The notes beneath the pieces were generated by a model, which worked only from the letters and a program-made list of their open reading frames with translations, was not told the origin of the DNA and did not search any database. Below, one piece after another: positions 1-8,999 of a DNA stretch of 64,000 nucleotides. The DNA is from Maridesulfovibrio zosterae DSM 11974 (GTDB lineage: Bacteria > Desulfobacterota > Desulfovibrionia > Desulfovibrionales > Desulfovibrionaceae), in the NCBI RefSeq assembly GCF_000425265.1, contig NZ_AUDC01000010.1, positions 62,001 through 126,000 of the forward strand. The letters run 5' to 3'. Numbering within the stretch: the stretch's first letter is position 1; each line of letters opens with the position of its first letter. Position numbers and translations under genes: made by a program.

Positions 1-581
1 ATAGTTACTCTTGCCCCCATACCTGCAGCAATTTTAGCAGCGTTGGTACCAACAACACCACCACCGATAACCATAACATTTGCTGGAGCAACACCGGGCA
101 CACCGCCAAGCAATACCCCACGTCCACCTTTTGGTTTTTCTAGATGAAGCGCGCCTTCCTGAGCTGCCATACGTCCGGCTACTTCACTCATGGGAGTAAG
201 CAGAGGAAGGGCTCCGTCAGGAAGCTGAACAGTTTCATAGGCAATACCGGTTGTTCCAGAGGCAAGTAAAGCATCAGTGAGGGCTTTATCAGCAGCAAGA
301 TGCAAATAGGTAAAAAGCAGGAGATCGTCACGAAGGTATTTATACTCTGAAGCAATAGGTTCTTTGACCTTGATAACCATTTCAGCAGACCATGCTTCAT
401 CAACAGTTACCATTCTGGCTCCAGCTGCGATATATTCATCATCAGAAAGGCCTGAGCCAATACCGGCACCTTCTTCAACCACAACAGCATGACCACGGCG
501 TACGAGTGTTTCAACAGCTCCAGGGGTCATAGCAACCCTGTTCTCCATGATTTTAATCTCTTTTGGGATACCGATCAGCAT
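1..581 (-). CDS. ald: Alanine dehydrogenase, N-terminal part (gene runs off the left edge)
   Basis: Reverse-strand reading from an ATG at 581 gives an open frame of about 193 codons to the window edge. The protein starts [10 protein letters not shown] and continues with ENRVAMTPG, the substrate-binding start of alanine dehydrogenase/transhydrogenase-type proteins. Later come KVKEP, the [12 protein letters not shown] segment and the start of the NAD-binding fold ([17 protein letters not shown]). The family catalyses NAD-dependent reversible conversion of alanine to pyruvate and ammonia in the cytoplasm. An AGGAG box lies 8 bases before the ATG, which supports the start. Only about half of the usual 370 residues is present, so the C-terminus cannot be judged. 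Confidence 0.95.
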   Translation of the reverse strand, partial: MLIGIPKEIKIMENRVAMTPGAVETLVRRGHAVVVEEGAGIGSGLSDDEYIAAGARMVTVDEAWSAEMVIKVKEPIASEYKYLRDDLLLFTYLHLAADKALTDALLASGTTGIAYETVQLPDGALPLLTPMSEVAGRMAAQEGALHLEKPKGGRGVLLGGVPGVAPANVMVIGGGVVGTNAAKIAAGMGARVT

Positions 582-998
582 GTTATCAACTCCTGCAAAT
601 AAAAAAGTTATGGAATGATTTAATGTAACAGGCTAATATAGACAACCTGTCAACACCTACACCGTCTCTGTATAAACATTGTTCAATATAAAAAAGAGCA
701 AATGAAAAACTATGAAAGAGCAACTGCAAACTTCCAAGTCTAAACAATATCTTTATTGACTCAGTGTTTATGTGTAAACCAATTCTTAAACATAAAGAAT
801 ATGGGAATACTAAAGAGCAACCAGCTATTCTTTCTTAGGAAGTAGATAACAATCTATCCCGGCAGGTGCTTTTTTGGCAATCCAGAATTGCGAATAATGT
901 ACAATTACAAAAATGATTAAAAACTTTTTTTCTGTTTTTTTACATTATTCAGAAGCATATAAGGTGATAATATGCCTTAGCCGTAGAGGGTTCAGTAA
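582..998. other. Intergenic region between divergent ald and response-regulator genes
   Basis: This AT-rich stretch separates the minus-strand ald start from the plus-strand response regulator, so it must hold both promoters. I see no open frame with a ribosome-binding site, no strong hairpin and no convincing sigma-54 pair; a TGGCA...TTGC-like stretch near 870-890 has the wrong spacing. Confidence 0.5.
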
Positions 999-2096
999 AT
1001 GCCTACAAGACCAAATTATATACCGACAATACTTATTATTGATGATGAACCGTTTAATCTTGAATTTCTAGAAATAGTTTTAAAACAAAAAGGTTATAAC
1101 ACCCTTACTGCCACAAATGGCAGAGCCGGTCGCGATCTGGCTGAAGAAAAAAAACCGGACTTGATACTATTAGATATCATGATGCCCGGAGAGAATGGAT
1201 TTGAGTGTGCCTCAGTACTAAGACTATCCCCTGAGACATCAGAAATTCCATTTATTTTTCTTACAGCGTTAGATGATGTAAAAAATACAAACAAAGGATT
1301 TGATGCTGGAGCCGTAGACTTTATTGTAAAGCCATTTGACTATAAGGATGTTCTACATCGCATCAGAACCCATCTGCTTATTGCACAATGTGACCGCAGA
1401 ATGTTTTCAGGAAACAATCTCGTACCTGTAAATAGCCAGTATCAAAAACTGGAAAATATAAATATTAAGGCAAAGAGTTCTACATTTCGTGCCTCTACAG
1501 AGTCAACATCTGCCTTCATATATGAAGCAGCAATCATATCTGAAACAACTGAAGGCCATTTACTGTTATGCATAACGCCTAAAGATGAAATCAATAAAGT
1601 TTATTCAATCATAAAACAGCTTCTTTCAGAGAATACAGGGCCACTCTATTCTCCTGCCATAACTATGCGAAATATAGGCATGCAACTTAAAAAAGTTACA
1701 CAAGCCGACACAATTATATATGGTATCTTCTCAGTCCTTAATCGTGAAAGAGAAATTTTAACTGTTGTAAATGCAGGAGCATTACCCCTCATTTTTTTCC
1801 CTTCAAGCAATAAACCATCAATCCTGATCGAAAGACAGAGTGGGCCGCTAGGCTCTTTAGGTCGGGGTCTTCCACCCTGCTCAACTTATGATATGGGTAC
1901 GGGAGCGCGCCTTTTCATGTTCAACAGAGGAATGCTCACGAATTTTACAACCAATGGAGAAGCAATAAATACATTACGAAAACATTTTGAACTTTCAGCT
2001 GAAGGTAATATAGAAAAAAACTGTCAGGACGCAGGAAAATTACTGCAAAAAACAGGAAAGAATCTGGATGGTATTATAGTTGCGATTGAGGGCTAG
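999..2096 (+). CDS. Response regulator with degenerate SpoIIE/PP2C-like output domain
   Basis: Residues about 10-125 form a receiver domain: acidic pair DD at 15-16, phospho-acceptor Asp59 in LLDIMMPG, Thr89 and Lys111 in FIVKPFDY. The rest (about 165-365) has the outline of a SpoIIE-type serine phosphatase, with VNAGALPLIFF matching the usual VNAGHxP segment and GPLGSLG matching the usual G-PLG. The metal-binding signatures are missing: the DVSGHG position reads CITPKDE, the TDG position reads FNRG, and the terminal DDxT reads LDGII. I infer a phosphorylation-controlled protein whose output domain is probably catalytically dead and may bind a partner such as an anti-sigma antagonist. It appears monocistronic. 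Confidence 0.8.
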   Translation: MPTRPNYIPTILIIDDEPFNLEFLEIVLKQKGYNTLTATNGRAGRDLAEEKKPDLILLDIMMPGENGFECASVLRLSPETSEIPFIFLTALDDVKNTNKGFDAGAVDFIVKPFDYKDVLHRIRTHLLIAQCDRRMFSGNNLVPVNSQYQKLENINIKAKSSTFRASTESTSAFIYEAAIISETTEGHLLLCITPKDEINKVYSIIKQLLSENTGPLYSPAITMRNIGMQLKKVTQADTIIYGIFSVLNREREILTVVNAGALPLIFFPSSNKPSILIERQSGPLGSLGRGLPPCSTYDMGTGARLFMFNRGMLTNFTTNGEAINTLRKHFELSAEGNIEKNCQDAGKLLQKTGKNLDGIIVAIEG

Positions 2097-2171
2097 ATGT
2101 ATGGTTCTTTCTAGTTTAAAATTTAAGCCACATTGATAAAAACTCAACAAACTGTCTTCATAGCATAAAAA

Positions 2172-2202
2172 AGAGGGGAAACTTTTTAAAAGTTTCCCCT
2201 CT
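2172..2202 (-). terminator. Rho-independent terminator of the rhodanese gene
   Basis: Nearly perfect inverted repeat AGAGGGGAAACTTTT / AAGTTTCCCCTCT. On the minus strand it is followed by a TTTTTATG tail, just downstream of the rhodanese stop at 2243. Confidence 0.85.
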
Positions 2203-2242
2203 AATCCTTGAAAAAAATACCCAAAGGGCTTTCTGACAATAA

Positions 2243-2770
2243 CTACTTCACAGATGCAACAGGGTTATTGGCTCCTTTCCATGCAAAAATTCCACCAGGA
2301 TATCTTTTAACATTGGTATAGCCGAGTTTCTTGGCCCATGCTGCTCCGTTGTGGCTGCGGGTACATTTTACAAAACCGCAATAGATAACAATGAGCTTAT
2401 CTTTGTCAGGACCAAGCAATTCAATGAACTGCTCTTTTGTTTTACCGTCTGTTTCTTTGACGTCCCACTCAACCATATCCGGGATAGGAAACAGAAACTG
2501 TTTAGCTCCTGGCACATGCTCTTTCTTGTAGCTTGCTTCATATGGCATAGTGTCGATAATAACCATATCCTCTTTCTTATCCATCAATCCCTTAAGCTCT
2601 GCAGTAGTGATAATATCATATTCTCCGCGCTGAACTTCGCGAACGAGTTTCACAGCACCCTTTTCTTTTTCCACTTCCTGACCGAATTTATCCGACCCCA
2701 GACAACCGATCAAAGAAAACATGAGTACACAAATAGCGCCAATGGAAATAATATTCTTAGCCATTTTCAT
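2243..2770 (-). CDS. Rhodanese-domain lipoprotein
   Basis: A signal peptide ends in the lipobox LIGC (Cys24 counting from the in-frame TTG at 2773), so the protein is probably lipid-anchored on the periplasmic side. One rhodanese (sulfurtransferase) domain follows: VIIDTMPYEASYKKEHVPGA is the first signature, and the active-site loop reads YCGFVKCTRS, with Cys132 in the usual catalytic position and a second Cys137 in the same loop. The ATG at 2770 is preferred because GGAGG stands 8 bases upstream. It lies 27 bases downstream of the MauE/DoxX-like membrane gene, so the two are probably co-transcribed. Periplasmic sulfur transfer or thiol chemistry is an inference. Confidence 0.88.
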   Translation of the reverse strand: MKMAKNIISIGAICVLMFSLIGCLGSDKFGQEVEKEKGAVKLVREVQRGEYDIITTAELKGLMDKKEDMVIIDTMPYEASYKKEHVPGAKQFLFPIPDMVEWDVKETDGKTKEQFIELLGPDKDKLIVIYCGFVKCTRSHNGAAWAKKLGYTNVKRYPGGIFAWKGANNPVASVK

Positions 2771-2797
2771 CAAAACATCCTCCAGAAATTCAGATTA

Positions 2798-3268
2798 TTA
2801 ACGTGTAACAAGAGCAAAAACAGATCTGGAACGAAACCCCTTAACCTTTCTCAAAAAATACAGATACCCGCATGCACCGAGCAGAAAAAAATCTCTGATC
2901 AATGCCTCCCGGAGAGAGTGATAAGCCTCTCCTTCAGGGTCTCCCGGAGCAAAACATCCACAATCAACATCAAGGCCCATATTGATTCCGTGAGCCAGCA
3001 CCCCCATAAAAACAAGTAACAAAACCATGTAGGATGAAAGCGCCCCTTTAATGTCCCAGAACAGTCCGACAGCAATCACTATTTCAATTACAGGCAAAAC
3101 TGCTGCCGCAATAAGATTCAACTGATCAGGCAACACCCCGTATCCACCGATAACTTTAGCAAAGCCATGCACATCCATAAGCTTACCCGCTCCAGAATAT
3201 AAAAAAACAATGGAGAGAAGCACCCTGATAATGAAATAGGCTTGCCCGGACATCAATTTATTGACCAT
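2798..3268 (-). CDS. MauE/DoxX-family redox-associated membrane protein
   Basis: A 156-residue integral membrane protein with four predicted hydrophobic segments and the N-terminal RVLLSIVFLYSGAGKL stretch typical of DoxX/MauE proteins. After helix three it carries DVDCGCFAPGD, the paired-cysteine motif of MauE-type proteins, which in methylamine dehydrogenase systems help form disulfides. AGAGG precedes the ATG at 3268. Its partner downstream is a rhodanese lipoprotein, so I infer a two-gene unit for periplasmic sulfur or disulfide handling. The precise substrate is unknown. Confidence 0.82.
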   Translation of the reverse strand: MVNKLMSGQAYFIIRVLLSIVFLYSGAGKLMDVHGFAKVIGGYGVLPDQLNLIAAAVLPVIEIVIAVGLFWDIKGALSSYMVLLLVFMGVLAHGINMGLDVDCGCFAPGDPEGEAYHSLREALIRDFFLLGACGYLYFLRKVKGFRSRSVFALVTR

Positions 3269-3469
3269 TTAAACCTCTTGCAGACAAGATAAAGTCTTTA
3301 TGGTTACACTCACATAGATTTTAAAATCAAATAGTTATAGCTGATCATTATTCATACAATTGATCTGTAAAATCGATATCTATAACTTCACGCAAAAATA
3401 CCCTTTGAATAGTGTAAGGTTATACCGTAGACTAATAAGATATATTTTAAGTTTTAATAGGATACATTT

Positions 3470-5014
3470 ATGACCAATTCAAAAGATGACCAACCTGCCG
3501 ACAATATGCAAAACAGCGTTCATGCCGAACCGGATAAAGTGGTTGAACCAGAAGAATCCATGCCGGAACTCGCAAAAAAAGACCTCCCACAATCAATACT
3601 GAACGCCCTTGAGAGTACAGGATGGGACAACCTCACCCCGGTACAGTCAAAATCACTTCCATATCAGTTACATAATCAAGACCTCATGGTACAGGCCAAA
3701 ACCGGAAGCGGAAAAACAGGTGCCTTTGTCATGCCTCTTCTGGAAAAACTAGACCCCAACATAAACTATACTCAGGCCCTTATTCTGGTACCTACACGCG
3801 AACTGGCCAGACAGGTTGAACGGGAAGCTGAAAAAATTTTTGAAGGATCAGGACTCCGGGTACTTTCTGTTTATGGTGGAGTCGGCTACGGACATCAGCG
3901 TGAAATGCTTGAACAAGGGGCACATCTGGTTGTAGGAACACCTGGTAGAATTCTAGATCATCTGCTTAGACGAACCTTCGACCTTGAAGATCTAGAAACT
4001 CTCATTTTTGATGAAGCCGACCGAATGCTCTCCATCGGTTTTTACCCGGATATGCGTGAAGTCAAATCATACTTACCTCGCCGACCTATTTCCACTTACA
4101 TGTTCTCGGCAACATTTCCTGAACACGTTCTTCGCCTGTCCAAAGAATTCATGTACAAACCGCAACTCCTCAGCCTGAGCAGTAAGCAGGTACATGTTAC
4201 TGAGATTGAACATGCATATTACGAAGTCCCATCCATGGGTAAAGAACGTCAGCTCATGAGAATTCTGGAAATTGAAAATCCCACTTCAGCAATAATTTTC
4301 TGTAATACCAAAGCCAACGTTGAATTTGTATCAGCAGTGCTGAACAACTTCGGCTTCAATGCCGCAGACCTTACATCCGATCTGTCGCAATCAAAACGAG
4401 AGAGAGTTCTGGCGCAGCTACGCAGTGGAGATATCCGTTTTCTGGTAGCTACCGATATTGCTGCACGCGGTATTGACGTTCCAGATCTCTCCCACGTTAT
4501 AATGTATGAGCCGCCGGAAGATAAAGAATCATATATTCATCGAGCAGGACGCACAGGACGCGCAGGATCATCAGGTATAGCAATCTCACTTGTTGATGTT
4601 ATTCAAAAGCTTGAGCTTCAACGAATTGGAATAGCTTATAAGATAGAGTTTGAACACAGAGCATTGCCTGATGATGCAAAAGTCATTGAAACCATTAACG
4701 AACGCCTTACAAATATTCTTGAAAGCCGCTACCGTTCCAAAACAATTCTCGAAAGGGAACGTATCAGCCGTTATAGGGGTTTGGTCAATCAGCTTTCACA
4801 GGATGATGAACAATGTACTCTTGTGGGTATGCTCTTAGATGAACTCTACCAGAAATCACTCCATGCCCGCGCAGAGCAACCACCGGCTCCAAAACCTAAA
4901 CCGGCGCCAAGGAACAGAAACTCCGGCACAAGAAACAAGCCTTACCGGGGAAAACCGAAAAGCGGGGGATCTCAGGGCAAACGGGGAGGCTCTTCCAATA
5001 AAAACCGAAGATAG
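3470..5014 (+). CDS. DEAD-box ATP-dependent RNA helicase
   Basis: All helicase motifs are present in order: Q-motif (TPVQSKSLP), I (AKTGSGKT), Ia (PTRELARQ), II (DEAD), III (SAT), V (ATDIAARGID) and VI (HRAGRTGRAG). An acidic linker of about 35 residues precedes the core. The last 50 residues are basic and rich in Pro, Arg, Gly and Asn, as in RhlE/CsdA-type helicases, and probably bind RNA. The likely role is remodelling of structured RNA in ribosome assembly or mRNA decay. AGGA stands 7 bases before the ATG. The gene is monocistronic. I cannot separate RhlE from other subgroups by eye. Confidence 0.93.
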   Translation: MTNSKDDQPADNMQNSVHAEPDKVVEPEESMPELAKKDLPQSILNALESTGWDNLTPVQSKSLPYQLHNQDLMVQAKTGSGKTGAFVMPLLEKLDPNINYTQALILVPTRELARQVEREAEKIFEGSGLRVLSVYGGVGYGHQREMLEQGAHLVVGTPGRILDHLLRRTFDLEDLETLIFDEADRMLSIGFYPDMREVKSYLPRRPISTYMFSATFPEHVLRLSKEFMYKPQLLSLSSKQVHVTEIEHAYYEVPSMGKERQLMRILEIENPTSAIIFCNTKANVEFVSAVLNNFGFNAADLTSDLSQSKRERVLAQLRSGDIRFLVATDIAARGIDVPDLSHVIMYEPPEDKESYIHRAGRTGRAGSSGIAISLVDVIQKLELQRIGIAYKIEFEHRALPDDAKVIETINERLTNILESRYRSKTILERERISRYRGLVNQLSQDDEQCTLVGMLLDELYQKSLHARAEQPPAPKPKPAPRNRNSGTRNKPYRGKPKSGGSQGKRGGSSNKNRR

Positions 5015-5421
5015 CCAATAAAAAAGTTCTTACTGTTCTAGATATTAGACTGGAATTTTTTCGGTCTTACATTCTTGCTTTATAAGCAGAACATTCTTGA
5101 GAAAAATTAAAATAATTTGCTCTATTTAAATAGCCTCCTGAAATTTGACTATTTCAAGAGGCTATATTTCGGACTTTAGTCCAATAATTTTTCTCGCTGG
5201 ACTGCAAATCACTTATTGAAAATAATTTTCAGAATTCCCCACTTCTAAGTTGTATAATTTGATCTTATCAGTTAGAAACGCCTTCTTTCAAAGAGGGAAG
5301 CCTACTCCAAATTAGGATTCATGTTCCGATTCATACACATATTGTTCATAAAATTATTATTTTTTTAAGATAGTTGAGATATTTTTATACACCTGTGGAA
5401 AACTATCTTGTTCCCTTTGTT
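5015..5421. other. Convergent intergenic region
   Basis: The region lies between the stops of the plus-strand helicase and the minus-strand metallopeptidase. It contains the hairpin at 5131-5164 and a smaller one (GGACTTTAGTCC near 5172). I find no supported gene in it. Confidence 0.5.
5131..5164. terminator. Hairpin, probable terminator between convergent genes
   Basis: TAGCCTCcTGAAAT pairs with ATTTCAaGAGGCTA with one mismatch and a six-base loop. Flanks are AT-rich on both sides, but T-runs are weak. Confidence 0.55.
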
Positions 5422-6135
5422 CTAAAAATTAATCCACGCAGGAACCAATTTCCCAGCTCCGCTTAATTCTTTTTCCAATCTCTCAACATCAGGCTCAACC
5501 ATTTTCACCAGTCGCCAATATTTAGCTGAATGGTTAAGATGTACAGTATGGCAGAGTTCATGAACCAAAACATAATGAACCAATTGGTAGGGAAGGAACA
5601 TAAGTTTTAAATTCAGGTTGATATTCCCTTTTACAGAGCAGCTTCCCCAACGCTTGCGTTGCGAACGGATAAAGACCTTATTAAACGGTAAATTAAGATC
5701 ATGAGAAATCTTTTGCAGTTCTTTAACTAAAAAAACTTTCGCCTGATTACGCACAAATGCTCTCAAAACAGATAGTTCATTTTCATCAGTCCAGTCCTTC
5801 CCACTTATCAAGAGCCTGTCTACATTTTTGCGTAAGCGAAGTCCTGATTTATGATTCCGGACTCTTCGAATCGTATACTCTTCACCTGTAGCTGAAAAAT
5901 AGATTACATCGGGCAAGATCAGGTCAGGCGGAGACAGAGAAAGCCCCTTTTCTTCAAGTTTTTTAATGCCTTCTTCAATCCACTCCCGTCTTCTCTCCAA
6001 AAATCCAGGAACTTCGCTTTGATCTATTCCCTTGGGCAGCACAACTTCAATCCCCTGATCAGGAATAAGCTTGATAATAACATTTTTTGCCCTTGCACTT
6101 ACCCGCACGCAATACGGAGGAGGAAAGCCTGCCAT
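5422..6135 (-). CDS. YgjP-like M48-type metallopeptidase domain protein (DUF45)
   Basis: A 237-residue protein of the YgjP/DUF45 family. The zinc-binding motif is HELCHTVHLNHSAKYW near residues 190-205, where HExxH is followed by the family's HS-x-KYW segment. Upstream sits the conserved SQRKRWGSCS stretch, also a family hallmark. The N-terminal half is the usual beta-rich region. The family resembles WLM metalloproteases and is small and cytoplasmic; its substrate is unsettled. An AAGG lies about 11 bases before the ATG, which is a long spacing. It stands alone. Confidence 0.88.
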   Translation of the reverse strand: MAGFPPPYCVRVSARAKNVIIKLIPDQGIEVVLPKGIDQSEVPGFLERRREWIEEGIKKLEEKGLSLSPPDLILPDVIYFSATGEEYTIRRVRNHKSGLRLRKNVDRLLISGKDWTDENELSVLRAFVRNQAKVFLVKELQKISHDLNLPFNKVFIRSQRKRWGSCSVKGNINLNLKLMFLPYQLVHYVLVHELCHTVHLNHSAKYWRLVKMVEPDVERLEKELSGAGKLVPAWINF

Positions 6136-6286
6136 AAAAAAACCAACCTTAATTAACTTTATTTAAAATCCTGAGCAAAAGTTCACGCCAAAATTTGTTC
6201 TTGTATTATCGATACTAGAGGATTAAGTTTTTTTCCCTACTTAGTAACACTTCCTATCTCACCAATACCATTTCAAGGATTATAAC

Positions 6287-7444
6287 GTGACCACAAAGAA
6301 TCTGACATCTCGAAAGATGTATATTTTTCTGCTCATTCTGACCATAGCCACATCTATCAGCTTTCAAGGCTGGCGCACACTGCTTAACAACTTTGCAGTA
6401 CAAGTAGCAGGACTGGATGGAGGACAGTTTGGAGCTGTAGGCTCTATCAGAGAAATCCCCGGATTCCTCTCTTTATTTGTCATATATGTGCTTATGGTTA
6501 TCAATGAGCATAAACTTGCTGCCATTTCTGTTGCTGTGATGGGTGTAGGTATAGCAATAACCGGATTCATGCCTTCATTTGCAGGAATTGCATTTACAAC
6601 AATAATTATGTCCTTTGGATTTCACTATTACGAGACATTAAATCAGTCATTAACTTTACAATACTTCGGATATTCTGAGGCCCCTATTGTTATGGGCAGA
6701 CTACGCAGTCTAGGGGCGGCAGCCAATATTGCAGTAGGAGTCGTTATATTAGCAATCTCTGGCATATTTGAATATAAAGAGCTTTTTATGGGAGCCGGGA
6801 TAGTCGCAATTCTTGCAGGGATATATTGTTTCTTTCAAGACCCATCTTCAACAGATATCCCCATACAGCATAAAAAAATGATTTTCCGCTCCAAGTACTG
6901 GCTGTTTTATGCCTTGAGTTTCATGGCTGGGGCACGCAGACAGATATTTGTAGCCTTTGCCGTATTTCTGCTGGTTAAAAAATTTGATTACTCAATTCAG
7001 ACCATCGCAGCCCTTTTCATTGCCAACAATGTTATCAACTATTTTCTAAACCCAATCATTGCCAAATCGGTAAATAAATATGGCGAACGAAAAGTTTTAA
7101 CCCTTGAATACGCAAGTCTTGTATTAATATTTATCTCTTATGCTTATACAGACAGTCCGATTGTTGCAGGTTTTCTTTATATTCTTGATAATATTTTTTT
7201 CAATTTCTCTATGGCAGTCAAAACATTTTTTCAGAAAATAGCCGACCCGAAAGACATCGCCCCCAGTATGGCTGTCAGTTTCACAATCAACCATATTGCT
7301 GCTGTATTTGTTCCTGTAATCGGAGGTATCGCCTGGATGCAGGATTATAGAATAGTGTTTTTGGGTGCTGCAGTGTTATCAATGTTTTCACTTTTCATGA
7401 GCCAGTTTGTCGATAGGGAACTAAAACTAAAAGGCAAATCATAA
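6287..7444 (+). CDS. Major facilitator superfamily transporter
   Basis: A 385-residue polytopic protein with about 12 hydrophobic segments arranged as two six-helix halves, a central basic loop (QHKKMIFRSKYW), and GARRQIF at the start of the second half. Translation starts at a GTG, supported by AAGGA 8 bases upstream. No substrate-specific motif is recognisable, and the gene is monocistronic. An importer or exporter of a small solute is all that can be said. Confidence 0.82.
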   Translation: MTTKNLTSRKMYIFLLILTIATSISFQGWRTLLNNFAVQVAGLDGGQFGAVGSIREIPGFLSLFVIYVLMVINEHKLAAISVAVMGVGIAITGFMPSFAGIAFTTIIMSFGFHYYETLNQSLTLQYFGYSEAPIVMGRLRSLGAAANIAVGVVILAISGIFEYKELFMGAGIVAILAGIYCFFQDPSSTDIPIQHKKMIFRSKYWLFYALSFMAGARRQIFVAFAVFLLVKKFDYSIQTIAALFIANNVINYFLNPIIAKSVNKYGERKVLTLEYASLVLIFISYAYTDSPIVAGFLYILDNIFFNFSMAVKTFFQKIADPKDIAPSMAVSFTINHIAAVFVPVIGGIAWMQDYRIVFLGAAVLSMFSLFMSQFVDRELKLKGKS

Positions 7445-7510
7445 AATAAAAAGTTAGATGATAACATTATATTAATAAAAATTAGCACCATATCTTGAAC
7501 CTAATTAGAA

Positions 7511-7538
7511 TAAAGGCTGCCTATCATGGCAGCCTTTA
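7511..7538 (+). terminator. Hairpin after the MFS gene
   Basis: TAAAGGCTGCC / GGCAGCCTTTA with a six-base loop, 67 bases past the stop codon. The following sequence is only moderately T-rich. Confidence 0.6.
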
Positions 7539-7709
7539 TATTGAATACAATAAACAAAACACAACAGATTTTGCTTTTATAAATTCTAAAAGAACTTACA
7601 CAAAGCCATCTACATTTTGCAAATGTTTACAGTCTTTACAAAGCTGTATAAATAAAGAGATTAAGAATATTATAAAAATCCTGCAGGCTATATTTTAAAA
7701 GGACATAAA

Positions 7710-8054
7710 GTGGATATAAAAAATAAAAAGATCAATGACGTAAATATCGTCGGGGTTAAAGGTCGGCTTGATGCTATAACATCAACTAATTTTGAAGAGG
7801 CAGTGTGTGTTCTCATTAACTCCGGGGAAAATAAAATTGTTTTCGACCTAAGCGAGCTGGAGTATATTTCAAGTGCAGGACTTCGGGCGATTTTATGTTC
7901 AGCCAAAAGATTGAAAGCAATTGATGGACAAATTGCATTTGCAAATATCAACGGAATGATAAGTGAAGTTTTTGAAATTTCAGGTTTTGGATCTATGTTC
8001 AACATATACAGTTCTGCACTTGTAGCTGCGGACAAATTATCAGAACAGAGCTAA
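7710..8054 (+). CDS. STAS-domain anti-sigma factor antagonist
   Basis: A single 114-residue STAS domain of SpoIIAA/RsbV type. The phosphorylatable serine lies in the canonical YISSAGLRAI motif, preceded by FDLSEL. Such proteins bind an anti-sigma/serine-kinase partner when unphosphorylated. Translation starts at a GTG with AAGGA 6 bases upstream. The next gene begins two bases after the stop, so the two are translationally coupled. No cognate anti-sigma kinase is nearby; the degenerate phosphatase-like response regulator at 999-2096 is the only possible relative in the window. Confidence 0.88.
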   Translation: MDIKNKKINDVNIVGVKGRLDAITSTNFEEAVCVLINSGENKIVFDLSELEYISSAGLRAILCSAKRLKAIDGQIAFANINGMISEVFEISGFGSMFNIYSSALVAADKLSEQS

Positions 8055-8056
8055 AG

Positions 8057-8842
8057 ATGAAGAGTCTATTCTTGCCACTTATTTTAGTCTTCTGCATTTT
8101 CCTGGTCCCATCTGTTTCGTATTCAGCCTCCTTCTCTAAATCAGAAATTAAAAATGAAATTCGCAAGACTCTCAAGGAAGAACCTCAGCTAATTTTTGAA
8201 GCACTGAAAGGGCACGAAGAAGAGCTTTATGATTTAATTCAGATCGGACTTGAGAAGAAAAATAAAGCAAAAATCAGGGATAGACGTCTTAAACAGCTTA
8301 CAAATCCTAAACTGGCCAGGAAATATCCAAAACGGCCAATATGGGGAAGTGCAAATTCTAAAATATCCATTATTGCTTTTTCTGATTTTCAAAGCGCAAC
8401 ATGCAGCAAAGCTGATAAAACAATAATAGAATTGCTTAAAAAGCATCCGGAAATAAACTACAGGTTCAGGCACAATCCGCTTGGCATTCACAAAATGTCA
8501 CGTCCTGCAGCAATGTACTATGAAGCCGCAGCAATACAAAATCACGAACAGGCTAAAACACTGAATCACCTGATACTTAAAAATCGTCTTAAAATTAAAA
8601 AAAACGGAACTAAAGAACTTGATAAATTAGCCATAGCTGCAAATTTAAACATAAAGAAACTACATCAGGATCTAAATCTACCAGAGATAGCAAAAAAAGT
8701 TGATCAAGACATCGCTGAAGCCAAGCAATTAGGCTTTACAGCTTCACCGGTATATCTTGTCAACGGCGTAACAGTTACTGGAGCAAGGACTCTTGAAGAA
8801 TTTGAAGAAGTTCTTGAAATGATCAATTCACAAACTCCATAA
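8057..8842 (+). CDS. DsbA-like thioredoxin-fold protein with a one-cysteine active site
   Basis: An N-terminal signal peptide (hydrophobic stretch followed by SYSAS) exports this 261-residue protein. Residues about 25-95 are helical and charged. A DsbA/BdbD-like thioredoxin domain follows, with GSANSKISIIAFSDFQ, the usual FSDFQC-PYC region, and the cis-proline loop GFTASPVYLVNG. The CxxC motif is altered to SATC: Ser113 replaces the first cysteine and only Cys116 remains. A normal dithiol oxidase reaction is therefore unlikely; a monothiol, isomerase-like or chaperone role is possible. It starts two bases after the STAS gene. Confidence 0.85.
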   Translation: MKSLFLPLILVFCIFLVPSVSYSASFSKSEIKNEIRKTLKEEPQLIFEALKGHEEELYDLIQIGLEKKNKAKIRDRRLKQLTNPKLARKYPKRPIWGSANSKISIIAFSDFQSATCSKADKTIIELLKKHPEINYRFRHNPLGIHKMSRPAAMYYEAAAIQNHEQAKTLNHLILKNRLKIKKNGTKELDKLAIAANLNIKKLHQDLNLPEIAKKVDQDIAEAKQLGFTASPVYLVNGVTVTGARTLEEFEEVLEMINSQTP

Positions 8843-8999
8843 AAACTTTATCCGTATAACTAGGAAATACTATTTATAATACATGATAATCTAAAAATAT
8901 GATTAAGGAGCTTTTAGAAAAAGATTAAATACTGGGCAGAAGGCGAAAAATAATCTATTATGAATAATGAACCTCTTGCCAGAAAAAAGGAATGTTTCT

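Noticed and set aside
866-895. Possible sigma-54 promoter before the response regulator
   Set aside because: The GG and GC elements are 12 rather than 10 bases apart.
2351-3019. Plus-strand open frame of 222 codons over the rhodanese and MauE genes
   Set aside because: It lies opposite two well-supported genes with ribosome-binding sites and motifs; its product has no recognisable domain.
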